Positions 1 through 7,770 of a DNA stretch of 64,000 bases are shown one piece after another. This DNA is from Desulforhopalus singaporensis (lineage in GTDB: Bacteria; Desulfobacterota; Desulfobulbia; Desulfobulbales; Desulfocapsaceae). Where the stretch lies: the NCBI RefSeq assembly GCF_900104445.1, contig NZ_FNJI01000024.1:21524-85523 (forward strand), in the 5' to 3' direction. The notes under the pieces were generated by a model. The model was not told the DNA's origin and did not search any database. It saw only the letters and a program-made list of their open reading frames with translations. Both the position numbers and the translations under genes were made by a program. The stretch's first letter is position 1; each line of letters starts with the position of its first letter.

Positions 1-366
1 TGTACCGATTCCCGCACAGAGTGCTATGGCCCACCAGTTCCAGTAACTGAGCACCGGCTTTGCATCCTCCCCGCCCAGCCTGATATTCCCTGCAGAGGAA
101 AAGGACAGGATAACTACAAATGCGACGAATATGAAGATAAACAACAGATACATCCAACCAAAATAGTCGATGGTGAACTTGAGGGCGGCAGCGGCGCCGG
201 CCATGAAGAGTTCCCTGTTGACTATGCCGACTACCAGCAGGATGGTCAACAGAATGGCGGGAGGCCAAAAGATACGTTTTTCTATTTCGAAATCAAAATA
301 GCCGGTAGTTTTTTTCCCTAAGGCAAAACCATCCTGCCCTTGTACCCGGCTCATGTTTCTTTTCAT
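1..366 (-). CDS. BCCT-family (betaine/choline/carnitine) transporter, N-terminal part, cut by window edge
   Basis: The 122 visible residues begin ATG at 366 with an AGGAG motif nine bases upstream. They show a charged cytoplasmic N-terminus, a first membrane segment (about residues 34-49), a second (about 67-90), then the SSAGNIRLGGEDAKP stretch and the start of a third segment ending CAGIGT. The spacing and the (G)NI(R/K)LG pattern are typical of BCCT transporters, which import betaine, choline or related trimethylammonium compounds using Na+ or H+. The rest of the gene lies beyond position 1. Substrate cannot be told from this part. Confidence 0.85.
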   Translation of the reverse strand, partial: MKRNMSRVQGQDGFALGKKTTGYFDFEIEKRIFWPPAILLTILLVVGIVNRELFMAGAAAALKFTIDYFGWMYLLFIFIFVAFVVILSFSSAGNIRLGGEDAKPVLSYWNWWAIALCAGIGT

Positions 367-1349
367 AACATTCCGCTCCTTTGTTTCGTTCTTTAGCTTT
401 TGAAAACTTGTACAGTTTCCTCGAATGAACCTCGCCTGGTCGTTTTCAGCCACCTCACCCACTGTTGGCAACGGCTGCCGCGCATCACAAAAACAGACGC
501 GACAACTACACGTTGCAGCACATAAAAAAAAAATTTACAGAGAACAGCTGATGCCTGTTCTGTGTTTCGGCAAAACAGGACATGTTTTTCTGTCGAACGA
601 ATTAACCCGGTTTTATACCTGCGTTATCAAGCAGCTGCGACATCCTGTAGCAGCCGCCCCTGTGCCGGTTTGGTTGCAAACCAGATGAACCCGAAAAATA
701 TGCGGGCTAGAAGGAGTGATCCCCGATCAAGACGAGTGAAGAGTGTTTTGTGGATTCTGCAATCCGGCTTTCATCTCCACGAATAGGGACGAAGCAATAA
801 ATGCGCCAGGAAAATAGGGAAGTAACACGGGTGAGCTATGGTCCTGAAATCAATAACAATGGACACACAAAAATCCGCGGGGACATCGATTGGAAAAGGC
901 AAAACAGACAACAGCACGACTTTGTGTTTTTAAAATATTTTTTAAAAAATGCAAAAGATATTTGTTTTTTTATGAAACAACAAACAGCTATCGGGTCATG
1001 ATTGATTACGGCAGATAGAGAAGTGCTGATTGCGTCATCCACGTCGTGCAAAGCTTGTGCCCTCCGGTGAGGCTCTGGAGAAAGCAGGAAAGTACCAGGA
1101 ACCTTCTGAGCAACATCCGTTTTTAACCTGACGATACGGCCCGGATTTGACATATCGCCATTGCGTTACCATCATACTATGTGTTACAATGTGGCACCTG
1201 GATGGATAAAACTTTCGTCCTTTTGTGGTGTGCGTCCCGCCGTTACGGCGAGGGATTCGACCAGTTCGCCGAAAATGTTCCGGATAAATTGACTTGCACG
1301 GTCACTCCCGGGTTCATTACAGATCGGTTCTATTTTTCTCCCCGGACCA
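367..1349. other. Non-coding gap with no convincing gene
   Basis: About 980 bases separate the BCCT gene from the HTH gene. Several short open frames exist on both strands, but none has a good ribosome site, a recognisable product or coding-like composition. Bases 925-990 are strongly A/T rich with runs of T and A. It presumably holds the divergent promoters for the flanking genes. I see no RNA gene or repeat. Confidence 0.5.
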
Positions 1350-1739
1350 ATGGACAGTAAAGAATTTATAAAGACAAGGAAGGAACTGGCCAAGACCCAG
1401 AAAGAACTGGCCGAGCTTCTCGGGGTATCCCTGAAAGCCGTCAGCAGCTATGAACAAGGGTGGCGCGCCATCCCGACCCACGTGGAGCGTCAGCTCATGT
1501 TTCTATTGATCAGGAAAACGTGCGACGTGGAGAACATTGAAAATTGCTGGGAAATTCGCCACTGTTCCAACGAAAAAAAAGCGAAATGCCCGGCATGGGA
1601 ATTCAAGTCTGGAAAATTATGCTGGTTTATAAGCGGCACGCTGTGCGAAAATCAAACCCAGGGCAACTGGGATAACAAGATCGATATATGCAAGAACTGC
1701 ATCGTGCTGAAAAAACTGATGGACCATTCCTCAAGATAA
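1350..1739 (+). CDS. HTH regulator with C-terminal cysteine-rich two-CW domain
   Basis: The protein is 129 aa. Residues about 5-55 form an XRE-like helix-turn-helix (TQKELAELLGVSLKAVSSYE, the classic QxxLAxxLGVS.xxVSxYE pattern). Residues about 65-125 hold a cysteine-rich part with two CW pairs (NCWEIRHC, LCWF) and a closing CKNC, resembling the small two-CW domain often found alone in Desulfobacterota and presumed to bind metal or an Fe-S cluster. It is most likely a metal- or redox-responsive DNA-binding protein. The start has no clear ribosome site. Targets are unknown; it stands alone, facing the mobA-mqn cluster. Confidence 0.75.
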   Translation: MDSKEFIKTRKELAKTQKELAELLGVSLKAVSSYEQGWRAIPTHVERQLMFLLIRKTCDVENIENCWEIRHCSNEKKAKCPAWEFKSGKLCWFISGTLCENQTQGNWDNKIDICKNCIVLKKLMDHSSR

Positions 1740-1816
1740 CCAGGCAACAACTGCGAACAGTGTCTCATGCTTCCCCACCGGCCCTGATCAGGCAATAGCC
1801 AAGACCAACCGGTTTA

Positions 1817-2782
1817 TCAGGATGATTCAGACCGATGATTTTCAGCCTGGCGCAACTGGTCGGGAGTGTTGATGTTTTTCCAGCAACCGCGAAACCTGTC
1901 TGGTATTACCGGGTTGTCGATCTTTGGATGGGTGCCGATCTGGTTGATGCTGCGCTCCCCCAACAGCAGTCGATCCTCGAAAAGCTGGCCCGCACAACGC
2001 TCGTACAGGGCAAAAAGCGGCTCACAGCGGTTAGCTCCGGCAAGCTTTGGCACCCTCCCCCACGACCCCGCACGCCTGTTTTCCAGCAGCCACCGGAGCG
2101 CCGGCGTTGAGGCCAGCGGCATGTCGCACGCAAGAAAGATCCAGGAAGCCATGGGATGCCACCGAGTCGCCGCTACGATCCCCGTAAGCGGGCCTGCGAC
2201 TCCGGGGATATCGGGAAGCCGGATACAATTCTCCAGTTCTTCCGGTAATTCTCCTGCCCCTGAGACAACGATACCATCCACTTCCGGGCGCAATAGCGCC
2301 ACGGCTCGTTCAATCCATGTGGGACCGGTTTCCGCCCGGCGAATAAGATGCTTTGGCCGGCCCATGCGCGAACTCCTGCCGCCGATCAGCACACATCCCC
2401 AGAGAGGTGCTGCCTGCATAAGCCGCGACAGGCTGGCCGCCAGCTCGTCGCCAAATTTTTCCAGAGCCCGGTCGCCGTCACCCGTTATGCAAAGTGTCTG
2501 TCCTTTTGCCTGCGGACCGCTTCCCAAAAAAATCGTCTGCACCTGAACATCTGGACCCTGCAGGGTGAAAACAACATCAAAGCGTCTGGCCAGGCAGGAA
2601 AGGGCGTAACCACTCAAGTGATCTTTCCCGGCTACCGCGCCATAGAGCCCGCGGCGATCAAGAACCGTCAGCGCTTTTTGCAGGAATTCTTCGCGCTGTC
2701 GCTTATCCTGGCCGCAAATTTTGAAAACGGGCAGCTGTGACAAGGTCGGCGGGTAGTTTTCACCGGAGTCTCTGGTTCGCAT
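1817..2782 (-). CDS. mobA: Molybdenum cofactor guanylyltransferase (MobA) with degenerate MobB-like N-terminus
   Basis: The protein is 321 aa, longer than the roughly 200 aa of plain MobA. Residues about 130-315 are the MobA nucleotidyltransferase: LIGGRSSRMGRPK fits the GGxSxRMGxxK signature, followed by the ACDMP motif and a C-terminal NINTP. It attaches GMP to molybdopterin to form the bis-MGD cofactor that NapA, encoded further along, would need. Residues 1-125 resemble MobB in layout, but the P-loop is missing (ICGQDKRQ where GxxGxGKT is expected). ATG at 2782 follows AGGGA. It lies 58 bases after mqnD on the same strand and may be cotranscribed. Confidence 0.85.
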   Translation of the reverse strand: MRTRDSGENYPPTLSQLPVFKICGQDKRQREEFLQKALTVLDRRGLYGAVAGKDHLSGYALSCLARRFDVVFTLQGPDVQVQTIFLGSGPQAKGQTLCITGDGDRALEKFGDELAASLSRLMQAAPLWGCVLIGGRSSRMGRPKHLIRRAETGPTWIERAVALLRPEVDGIVVSGAGELPEELENCIRLPDIPGVAGPLTGIVAATRWHPMASWIFLACDMPLASTPALRWLLENRRAGSWGRVPKLAGANRCEPLFALYERCAGQLFEDRLLLGERSINQIGTHPKIDNPVIPDRFRGCWKNINTPDQLRQAENHRSESS

Positions 2783-2840
2783 ATTTCCCTATTTTTTCGT
2801 TTCTCCACCAACAATCGCCGATAACAATGCGCCGTGCTGC

Positions 2841-3686
2841 TTATACCGTAATCTGCTGGGTCCCTGGCGGCAGCACTTTATTTTCCCTTCCCATGGCGAT
2901 AAATTTATCTATTGCCGCAAGCCCTTGGGCGCCCAGATCCCGGGAGAACTCATTCACATAGAGATCAATGTGGCTCTGCACCACCTCCGGTGCCAATTCC
3001 TGGCTGTATCGCCTGATATAGGGCATACATTCCTGTGAATTTTGAAATCCGTACGCCACGCTTGCACGGACGGCTCTTTCAATCGCCTTTATCGTTTTTT
3101 TGCCAAGGGACCTCCTGGCGGCAATACAACCCAGCGGGATAGGCATGCCGGTAAGATTTTCCCACCACTGGCCGAGGTCCTGAACACAGGTGAGGCCGAA
3201 TTCTTTATAGGTAAATCGCGACTCATGAATAATGACTCCGCCATCGACCTTGCCGGTGCTAACAGCATCCATGATCAGGTCAAAACGCATCTCCACCAAC
3301 TCACAAGTTTCTTCCAGATACATCTGCAGTAGCAGTGCAGCGGTAGTTAACTTGCCGGGAATGGCAATTTTCCGGCCTGCAAAAGAGCCTTTTTCTCCCT
3401 CACCGGTGGTCACGAGCAGAGGGCCGCACCCCCGGCCAAGAGCGCTGCCCGACGACAGCACGCAATACTCATCGAGCACATGCCCCAGAGCATGAAAGGA
3501 CAACTTCGTCACATCAAGTTTTTTTTGCAATGCCAGAAGATTAAGCTGCTCCACGTCATCGAGCACCGGGGCACCAAACGAGAGGCCCTCAGTCGCGATT
3601 TTGCCATGGACAAGACCGTAAAACATAAACGTGTCGTTTGGGCAGGGAGAAAAGCCCAGGCTGAGTTCGTTATTTTTCTTCATCAC
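2841..3686 (-). CDS. mqnD: 1,4-dihydroxy-6-naphthoate synthase (menaquinone futalosine pathway)
   Basis: The 281-aa protein opens with LSLGFSPCPNDTFMFYGLV, the hallmark of the MqnA/MqnD periplasmic-binding-like fold, and continues with a TKLSFHALGHV segment typical of MqnD. MqnD converts cyclic dehypoxanthine futalosine to 1,4-dihydroxy-6-naphthoate, a late step in the alternative menaquinone route. The frame starts with GTG at 3686, immediately followed by ATG at 3683; either could be used. It overlaps the end of mqnB by about 17 bases, suggesting translational coupling and one operon. Confidence 0.93.
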   Translation of the reverse strand: MMKKNNELSLGFSPCPNDTFMFYGLVHGKIATEGLSFGAPVLDDVEQLNLLALQKKLDVTKLSFHALGHVLDEYCVLSSGSALGRGCGPLLVTTGEGEKGSFAGRKIAIPGKLTTAALLLQMYLEETCELVEMRFDLIMDAVSTGKVDGGVIIHESRFTYKEFGLTCVQDLGQWWENLTGMPIPLGCIAARRSLGKKTIKAIERAVRASVAYGFQNSQECMPYIRRYSQELAPEVVQSHIDLYVNEFSRDLGAQGLAAIDKFIAMGRENKVLPPGTQQITV

Positions 3687-4407
3687 TGTTTAAATCAGTT
3701 ATAATTTCTGCGCTCACCCGTGCAATTACGCTGCACGCTTCGGCTAGTTTCCATGACGACAGATCCCGGTCGGTCACATAATTTGAGACGGCGCGGATCT
3801 CAACCACCGGCACCGCAAATGTTTCGCACGCCCTGGCGACAGAAGCGCCTTCCATATTTTCGCACAACCCGTTAAACCTGCCCTGAAGTTGCTTTCCTCT
3901 TTTGTTGGTGGCGGAAACACCGCTGACCGTCACAAAGTCTCCTTCAAGAAATCGATGGCCTCGCAATTTAAGAATTTTTCGCACACGCTCGCGCAGTCCC
4001 CGATCCAGTTCGCAGACGATTTCTCCGGCAATTGAAGTATCAAGAGGAACAGTTCCCCGGTCGGTGCAGATGCCAAGGTCGCCAAACCATTCCCTATGGG
4101 CAAGACAGATATCGAGCAGCCGGGCCCGGGACAACGCGTCGCCCAGGTATGCTCCGGCCACACCGAAGTTGAGCACCAGCGACGGCCTGCTATGTTCACA
4201 CAGCCACCTGGTAATTTCTATCGCCGCCGCAACGGGACCGACCCCGGTGATAATGGTGTCGCACGCTATTTTATTGCGGGATGCGATTGTTTTGAACGGC
4301 AGCATCTCTATTTCGGTTGCAGCGGCGGCAAGAATCATGTTATCTAGTTCATTTTTTCCGGCAGAGAAGAATCGTGCTGTGACCTGATCAGATTCTTGTT
4401 CCGTCAT
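3670..4407 (-). CDS. mqnB: Futalosine hydrolase
   Basis: The protein is up to 245 aa and of the nucleoside phosphorylase/hydrolase fold. Visible features are the N-terminal ILAAAATEIEML strand, the LNFGVAGAY glycine-rich loop, the acidic ENMEGASVARAC motif that binds ribose, and EIRAVSNYVTDRD near the C-terminus. MqnB removes hypoxanthine from futalosine to give dehypoxanthine futalosine. ATG at 4407 is preceded by a weak GGGGA; the internal ATG at 4338 would match the usual family N-terminus better. It overlaps mqnD, which performs a later step in the same pathway. Confidence 0.9.
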   Translation of the reverse strand: MTEQESDQVTARFFSAGKNELDNMILAAAATEIEMLPFKTIASRNKIACDTIITGVGPVAAAIEITRWLCEHSRPSLVLNFGVAGAYLGDALSRARLLDICLAHREWFGDLGICTDRGTVPLDTSIAGEIVCELDRGLRERVRKILKLRGHRFLEGDFVTVSGVSATNKRGKQLQGRFNGLCENMEGASVARACETFAVPVVEIRAVSNYVTDRDLSSWKLAEACSVIARVSAEIITDLNSDEEK

Positions 4408-4518
4408 TTTTCCCCAAAAGCCGTTCTTTTCATCGATGCGAACTTAACGCATTATTACAAAAATTGCATCGCTTGCAAAACAATACCCGCGGTAATCCAC
4501 AATATTTCCAGACAGCCA

Positions 4519-5613
4519 ATGATACCTCAAGAAGATCTGACCCTTGAAGCCTACCGTTACCATCTGCCCAAAAACTGTATTGCCCAGCATCCGGCCGACC
4601 GGAGAGACACATCGAGATTAATGGTACTCGACTCAGGCAGCGATTCGCTAAGCCATCGCCACTTCAACAATCTCGATGAATACATCGGGCCATGCGACAT
4701 GCTGGTGGTAAACAACACCAAGGTGTTTCCGGCACGTCTTGAGGGAGTGAAGGAGACCGGCGGCAAAGCGGAAGTTTTTCTCCTGGAGCTGCCTTCAGAG
4801 GATGACTGCGACATCGGTACGGCAACGGCCACAGCGCTTATTAAATCGTCAAAACGGCCCAAGCCAGGTTCGGTCATCACCATCGGCGACAATCTGCACT
4901 GCGTTGTTTCCGAGTTGCTCGAAGACGGCAAGGCGGCCCTGGAACTGCACTACAATCGCTCCCACACTCTGGCTGCATGCCTTTTAGAATGCGGCCAGGT
5001 TCCGCTTCCGCCGTATATTGTCAGGAAAAACGGATCGACAAAGGAAGACGCCGCCCGCTACCAGACCGTCTATGCGGCGCAGCCGGGTGCTGTGGCCGCA
5101 CCCACCGCCGGCCTGCACTTCACCGACAGCCTCCTGTCGCGAATTACCGATAAAGGCACACTCCTGGGCGAAGTAACTCTCCATGTCGGCTATGGCACTT
5201 TTGCCCCGGTCCGGGACAACGACATCACCCAGCACAAGATTCACCGGGAATTTTTATCTATCCCCGAAGAGACAGTCGCCAAAGTGGAAAAGACCAGGGA
5301 GCGGGGAGGGAAAATATGGGCTGTTGGAACAACGTCGGTCCGGGCGCTGGAATACGGCGCTCTTAAAACCGGCCGCCTGCAGGCTACAGAGGAATGGTGT
5401 GATCTTTACATCTATCCGGGCTTCAAATTTCAGGTAACGGACAATCTCATTACGAATTTTCATCTACCCGATTCGTCGCTGATGTTTCTGGTATCAGCAC
5501 TTTGCGGTCGAAAAACCCTTCTCAACTGCTATAAGAAGGCAATTGAGAAGGGGTATCGTTTCTTCTCCTACGGGGACGCAATGGCCATTATCGGCGACCA
5601 CCCACGGGTCTGA
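4519..5613 (+). CDS. queA: S-adenosylmethionine:tRNA ribosyltransferase-isomerase
   Basis: The 364-aa enzyme transfers and isomerises the ribosyl part of SAM onto 7-aminomethyl-7-deazaguanine in tRNA, giving epoxyqueuosine. Family landmarks are present: YHLPKNCIAQHPADRRDTSR near the start, VVNNTKVFPARL, the long AAPTAGLHFT motif, HVGYGTFAPVR, and GTTSVRALE. The frame is open from 4396, but the conserved N-terminus (MIPQEDLTLEAYRY) begins at 4519, so that start is preferred. It is divergent from mqnB; the roughly 110 bases between them must hold both promoters. It converges with the zinc-ribbon gene at 5634. Confidence 0.93.
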   Translation: MIPQEDLTLEAYRYHLPKNCIAQHPADRRDTSRLMVLDSGSDSLSHRHFNNLDEYIGPCDMLVVNNTKVFPARLEGVKETGGKAEVFLLELPSEDDCDIGTATATALIKSSKRPKPGSVITIGDNLHCVVSELLEDGKAALELHYNRSHTLAACLLECGQVPLPPYIVRKNGSTKEDAARYQTVYAAQPGAVAAPTAGLHFTDSLLSRITDKGTLLGEVTLHVGYGTFAPVRDNDITQHKIHREFLSIPEETVAKVEKTRERGGKIWAVGTTSVRALEYGALKTGRLQATEEWCDLYIYPGFKFQVTDNLITNFHLPDSSLMFLVSALCGRKTLLNCYKKAIEKGYRFFSYGDAMAIIGDHPRV

Positions 5614-5633
5614 GTGGTCCGTAAAAAGCTGGA

Positions 5634-5900
5634 TTATGCAGCGGCAGGGCACCCTGCGCAGCCGCCACCGGCTTGACAGGAGGGTGCCGGTTTTGATTTT
5701 TCCGTCCCCCCGGCTGCCGACTTGCTCGCGTAACCGTCGGCGTACCAGCCGCCGCCCTTGAGCTGGAAAGAACTCATCGACATAAGTTTTGTCACCGGCG
5801 CCTGGCACTGGGGACAGTTGGCCAGAGGCTCATCGGAGATCTTCTGCTGCACTTCAAAAATCTGCTCACATGCTTTACATTCGTACTCATAGACTGGCAT
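5634..5900 (-). CDS. FmdB-type zinc ribbon protein
   Basis: The 88-aa protein begins MPVYEYECKACEQIF and has a second pair CPQC, together the CxxC-x(n)-CxxC zinc ribbon of the FmdB family, usually small predicted regulatory or metal-binding proteins. After a glycine-rich linker it ends with extra cysteines (SCQAGGGCAGCPAAA), a tail seen in several anaerobes' versions. ATG at 5900 has AGGTGG seven bases upstream. No operon partner is evident. The role is not known beyond family membership. Confidence 0.85.
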   Translation of the reverse strand: MPVYEYECKACEQIFEVQQKISDEPLANCPQCQAPVTKLMSMSSFQLKGGGWYADGYASKSAAGGTEKSKPAPSCQAGGGCAGCPAAA

Positions 5901-6283
5901 TGTTCAACCACCTGTTTGCTCTGTAGTGTTAACTTTTCAATATCTCAAAAAAACCCGGATATTTTAACTAAGATGCTTTTACACCGGCCAGAAATCTAAT
6001 TCTCAACACCATATCTGTCAACATATTGTACGGTCTATTTCATAAAAACTAACAGGCGGGAGCTTGTTGTCACCAGATTTTTTTGGTATACAGCTAACCT
6101 TACAGTTGCCGACCCGCACCTGCCGGCACGTCCACCTCAGGGGCAGGCAATCCTCACCAGAGAATAAAAAAAATCTGCTGCGGGCCGTACCCCTGTCACG
6201 GCGCTAAGCGTTGAAACAGTGAGCGGGCCAAACAAATACATGCGGGCCAATTTCCATGCCCTTACAGCTTCTTTACAACGTAT
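5901..6283. other. Divergent intergenic region without a gene
   Basis: The 383 bases between the zinc-ribbon gene and murI carry no open frame worth calling. Short AT-rich patches near 5935-6000 could host promoters for either side, but no clear -35/-10 pair stands out. No terminator or RNA structure was recognised. Confidence 0.4.
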
Positions 6284-7063
6284 ATGATTGGTATATTTGA
6301 TTCAGGCGTCGGCGGCATGACCGTTGCCCGCTCCATAGAGCTTGCCCTGCCTAACTATCCGGTAGTCTACCTTGGTGATATTGCGCGTACCCCATACGGT
6401 TCCAAAAGTGCTGCGATCATAACCAACTACGCCATTGAAAACAGCGGTTTTCTGGTAGACAAGGGGGCAAAAGTTATCGTTATCGCCTGCAGTTCGGCGT
6501 CCAGCGTCGCAACAGAACAGTTGCGCCGGGAATTTGATGTGCCGATTATCGAGGTCATCACCCCGGCGGTCCGGGAGGCAGCCAAAGTGACGAGGGGCAG
6601 AGTGGGCGTCATAGGAACCAGCGCGACCATCCGCAGCGAATCGTATCCACGACTTCTTACAAAGCAGGATCCTGCGCTCAAGGTCTACTCCAAGGCCTGT
6701 CCACTGCTCTGTCCCCTGGTCGAGGAAGGATGGACTGGCAGGCGGGAAACCAAGATGATTCTGCGGCGCTACCTTCATGATCTCAAGAAACACCAGATCG
6801 ACACCCTCATCCTCGGCTGCACCCACTACCCCCTGCTCAAACACCTCATCCAGCCGAGGATTGGTAAAAAAGTACATTTAATAGACCCTGCCCAGGCGAC
6901 AGCAGAAAATCTCAAAACATTTCTCGTGCAAAATCCCGTGGTGAAGGAAGAACCCTCCCACACCCCGGAGGACAACCTCTATTATGTGACCGACACCAGC
7001 CAATCGGCTACGGAAATCGCAACAAGGATTTTTCAGCGTGAGATGAAACTTTTGCCAGCATGA
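6284..7063 (+). CDS. murI: Glutamate racemase
   Basis: The 259-aa enzyme supplies D-glutamate for peptidoglycan. The opening IGIFDSGVGGMTVARS holds the catalytic-site DSGVGG motif. The first catalytic cysteine lies in IACSSASS (C69; most homologues read CNTAS), and the second in LGCTHYPLL. The family length is normal. The start has no obvious ribosome site but matches the conserved N-terminus exactly. lolA follows after seven bases, so the genes are probably cotranscribed. Confidence 0.92.
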   Translation: MIGIFDSGVGGMTVARSIELALPNYPVVYLGDIARTPYGSKSAAIITNYAIENSGFLVDKGAKVIVIACSSASSVATEQLRREFDVPIIEVITPAVREAAKVTRGRVGVIGTSATIRSESYPRLLTKQDPALKVYSKACPLLCPLVEEGWTGRRETKMILRRYLHDLKKHQIDTLILGCTHYPLLKHLIQPRIGKKVHLIDPAQATAENLKTFLVQNPVVKEEPSHTPEDNLYYVTDTSQSATEIATRIFQREMKLLPA

Positions 7064-7070
7064 ATATCTT

Positions 7071-7769
7071 ATGAATAAAGCCATACTCTTCTTTGTCGTT
7101 TTTTTCGTTATTACCACAATTCCGTTTAACGTACAGGCCTCGGCGCCCGATGGTGAATTTCCCGAGGACATAGCCGCAAGAGTGCAGAGCCGGTACGACC
7201 GGATGGCCAGCCTCTCATTTGCCTTTCACCAGGAGACCGTAGGCGAAATTACCGGCAGGAACCAGAAAGGAAGCGGCCATGCCTTTTTTTTAAAAGACAA
7301 TAGCGCTCCTAAAATGCGCTGGAACTATGAGTTGCCTAATCGCCAGGTGCTGCTTGGCGACGGCAAATTATTTTCCATGTACTTTGAAAACCTGCAGCAG
7401 ATGATTGTCACTCCGGCAGAAAACCTGGATACGGACCTTACCTACTCGTTTTTCACAGGAAAAGGGCGGCTGCTCCATGATTTTCATATACGCCCGCCGG
7501 ACAATGGAATTGACCACACCAAACAAGCGGACATTGCCATAATAAAGCTTATACCGGTCATTCCCCAGTCCCAGGTTCAGGATATACACCTGTTTGTCTC
7601 CGCCGACTCCCTGATCCGCAGAATCTCCATAAAGGATCACTTCGGGACAGTAACCACCATCAACATCAGCGATATAGAAGTGAACGCCCTGGCAAAGTCG
7701 AGCAGCGCCGAGCTGGACAAGATTTTTTCCTTCATCCCGCCTGAAGGAACAGAAATAATACGACAGTGA
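7071..7769 (+). CDS. Outer-membrane lipoprotein carrier LolA-like protein
   Basis: The 232-aa product has a signal peptide ending around QASA (residues 1-24) and the LolA pattern: an early MASLSFAFHQE stretch, a hydrophobic strand with PKMRWNYELPNRQVLLGDGKLFSMY and a C-terminal DHFGTVTTINISDIEVN. LolA-type proteins carry lipoproteins from the inner to the outer membrane. It lies between murI and a radical-SAM gene with almost no spacing (one base to the next start), so these three are likely one transcript. Divergence from classical LolA means a dedicated substrate cannot be excluded. Confidence 0.78.
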   Translation: MNKAILFFVVFFVITTIPFNVQASAPDGEFPEDIAARVQSRYDRMASLSFAFHQETVGEITGRNQKGSGHAFFLKDNSAPKMRWNYELPNRQVLLGDGKLFSMYFENLQQMIVTPAENLDTDLTYSFFTGKGRLLHDFHIRPPDNGIDHTKQADIAIIKLIPVIPQSQVQDIHLFVSADSLIRRISIKDHFGTVTTINISDIEVNALAKSSSAELDKIFSFIPPEGTEIIRQ

Positions 7770-7770
7770 T

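Noticed and set aside
425..1153. Several short frames in the first gap
   Set aside because: No ribosome sites, no conserved motifs, overlapping on both strands.
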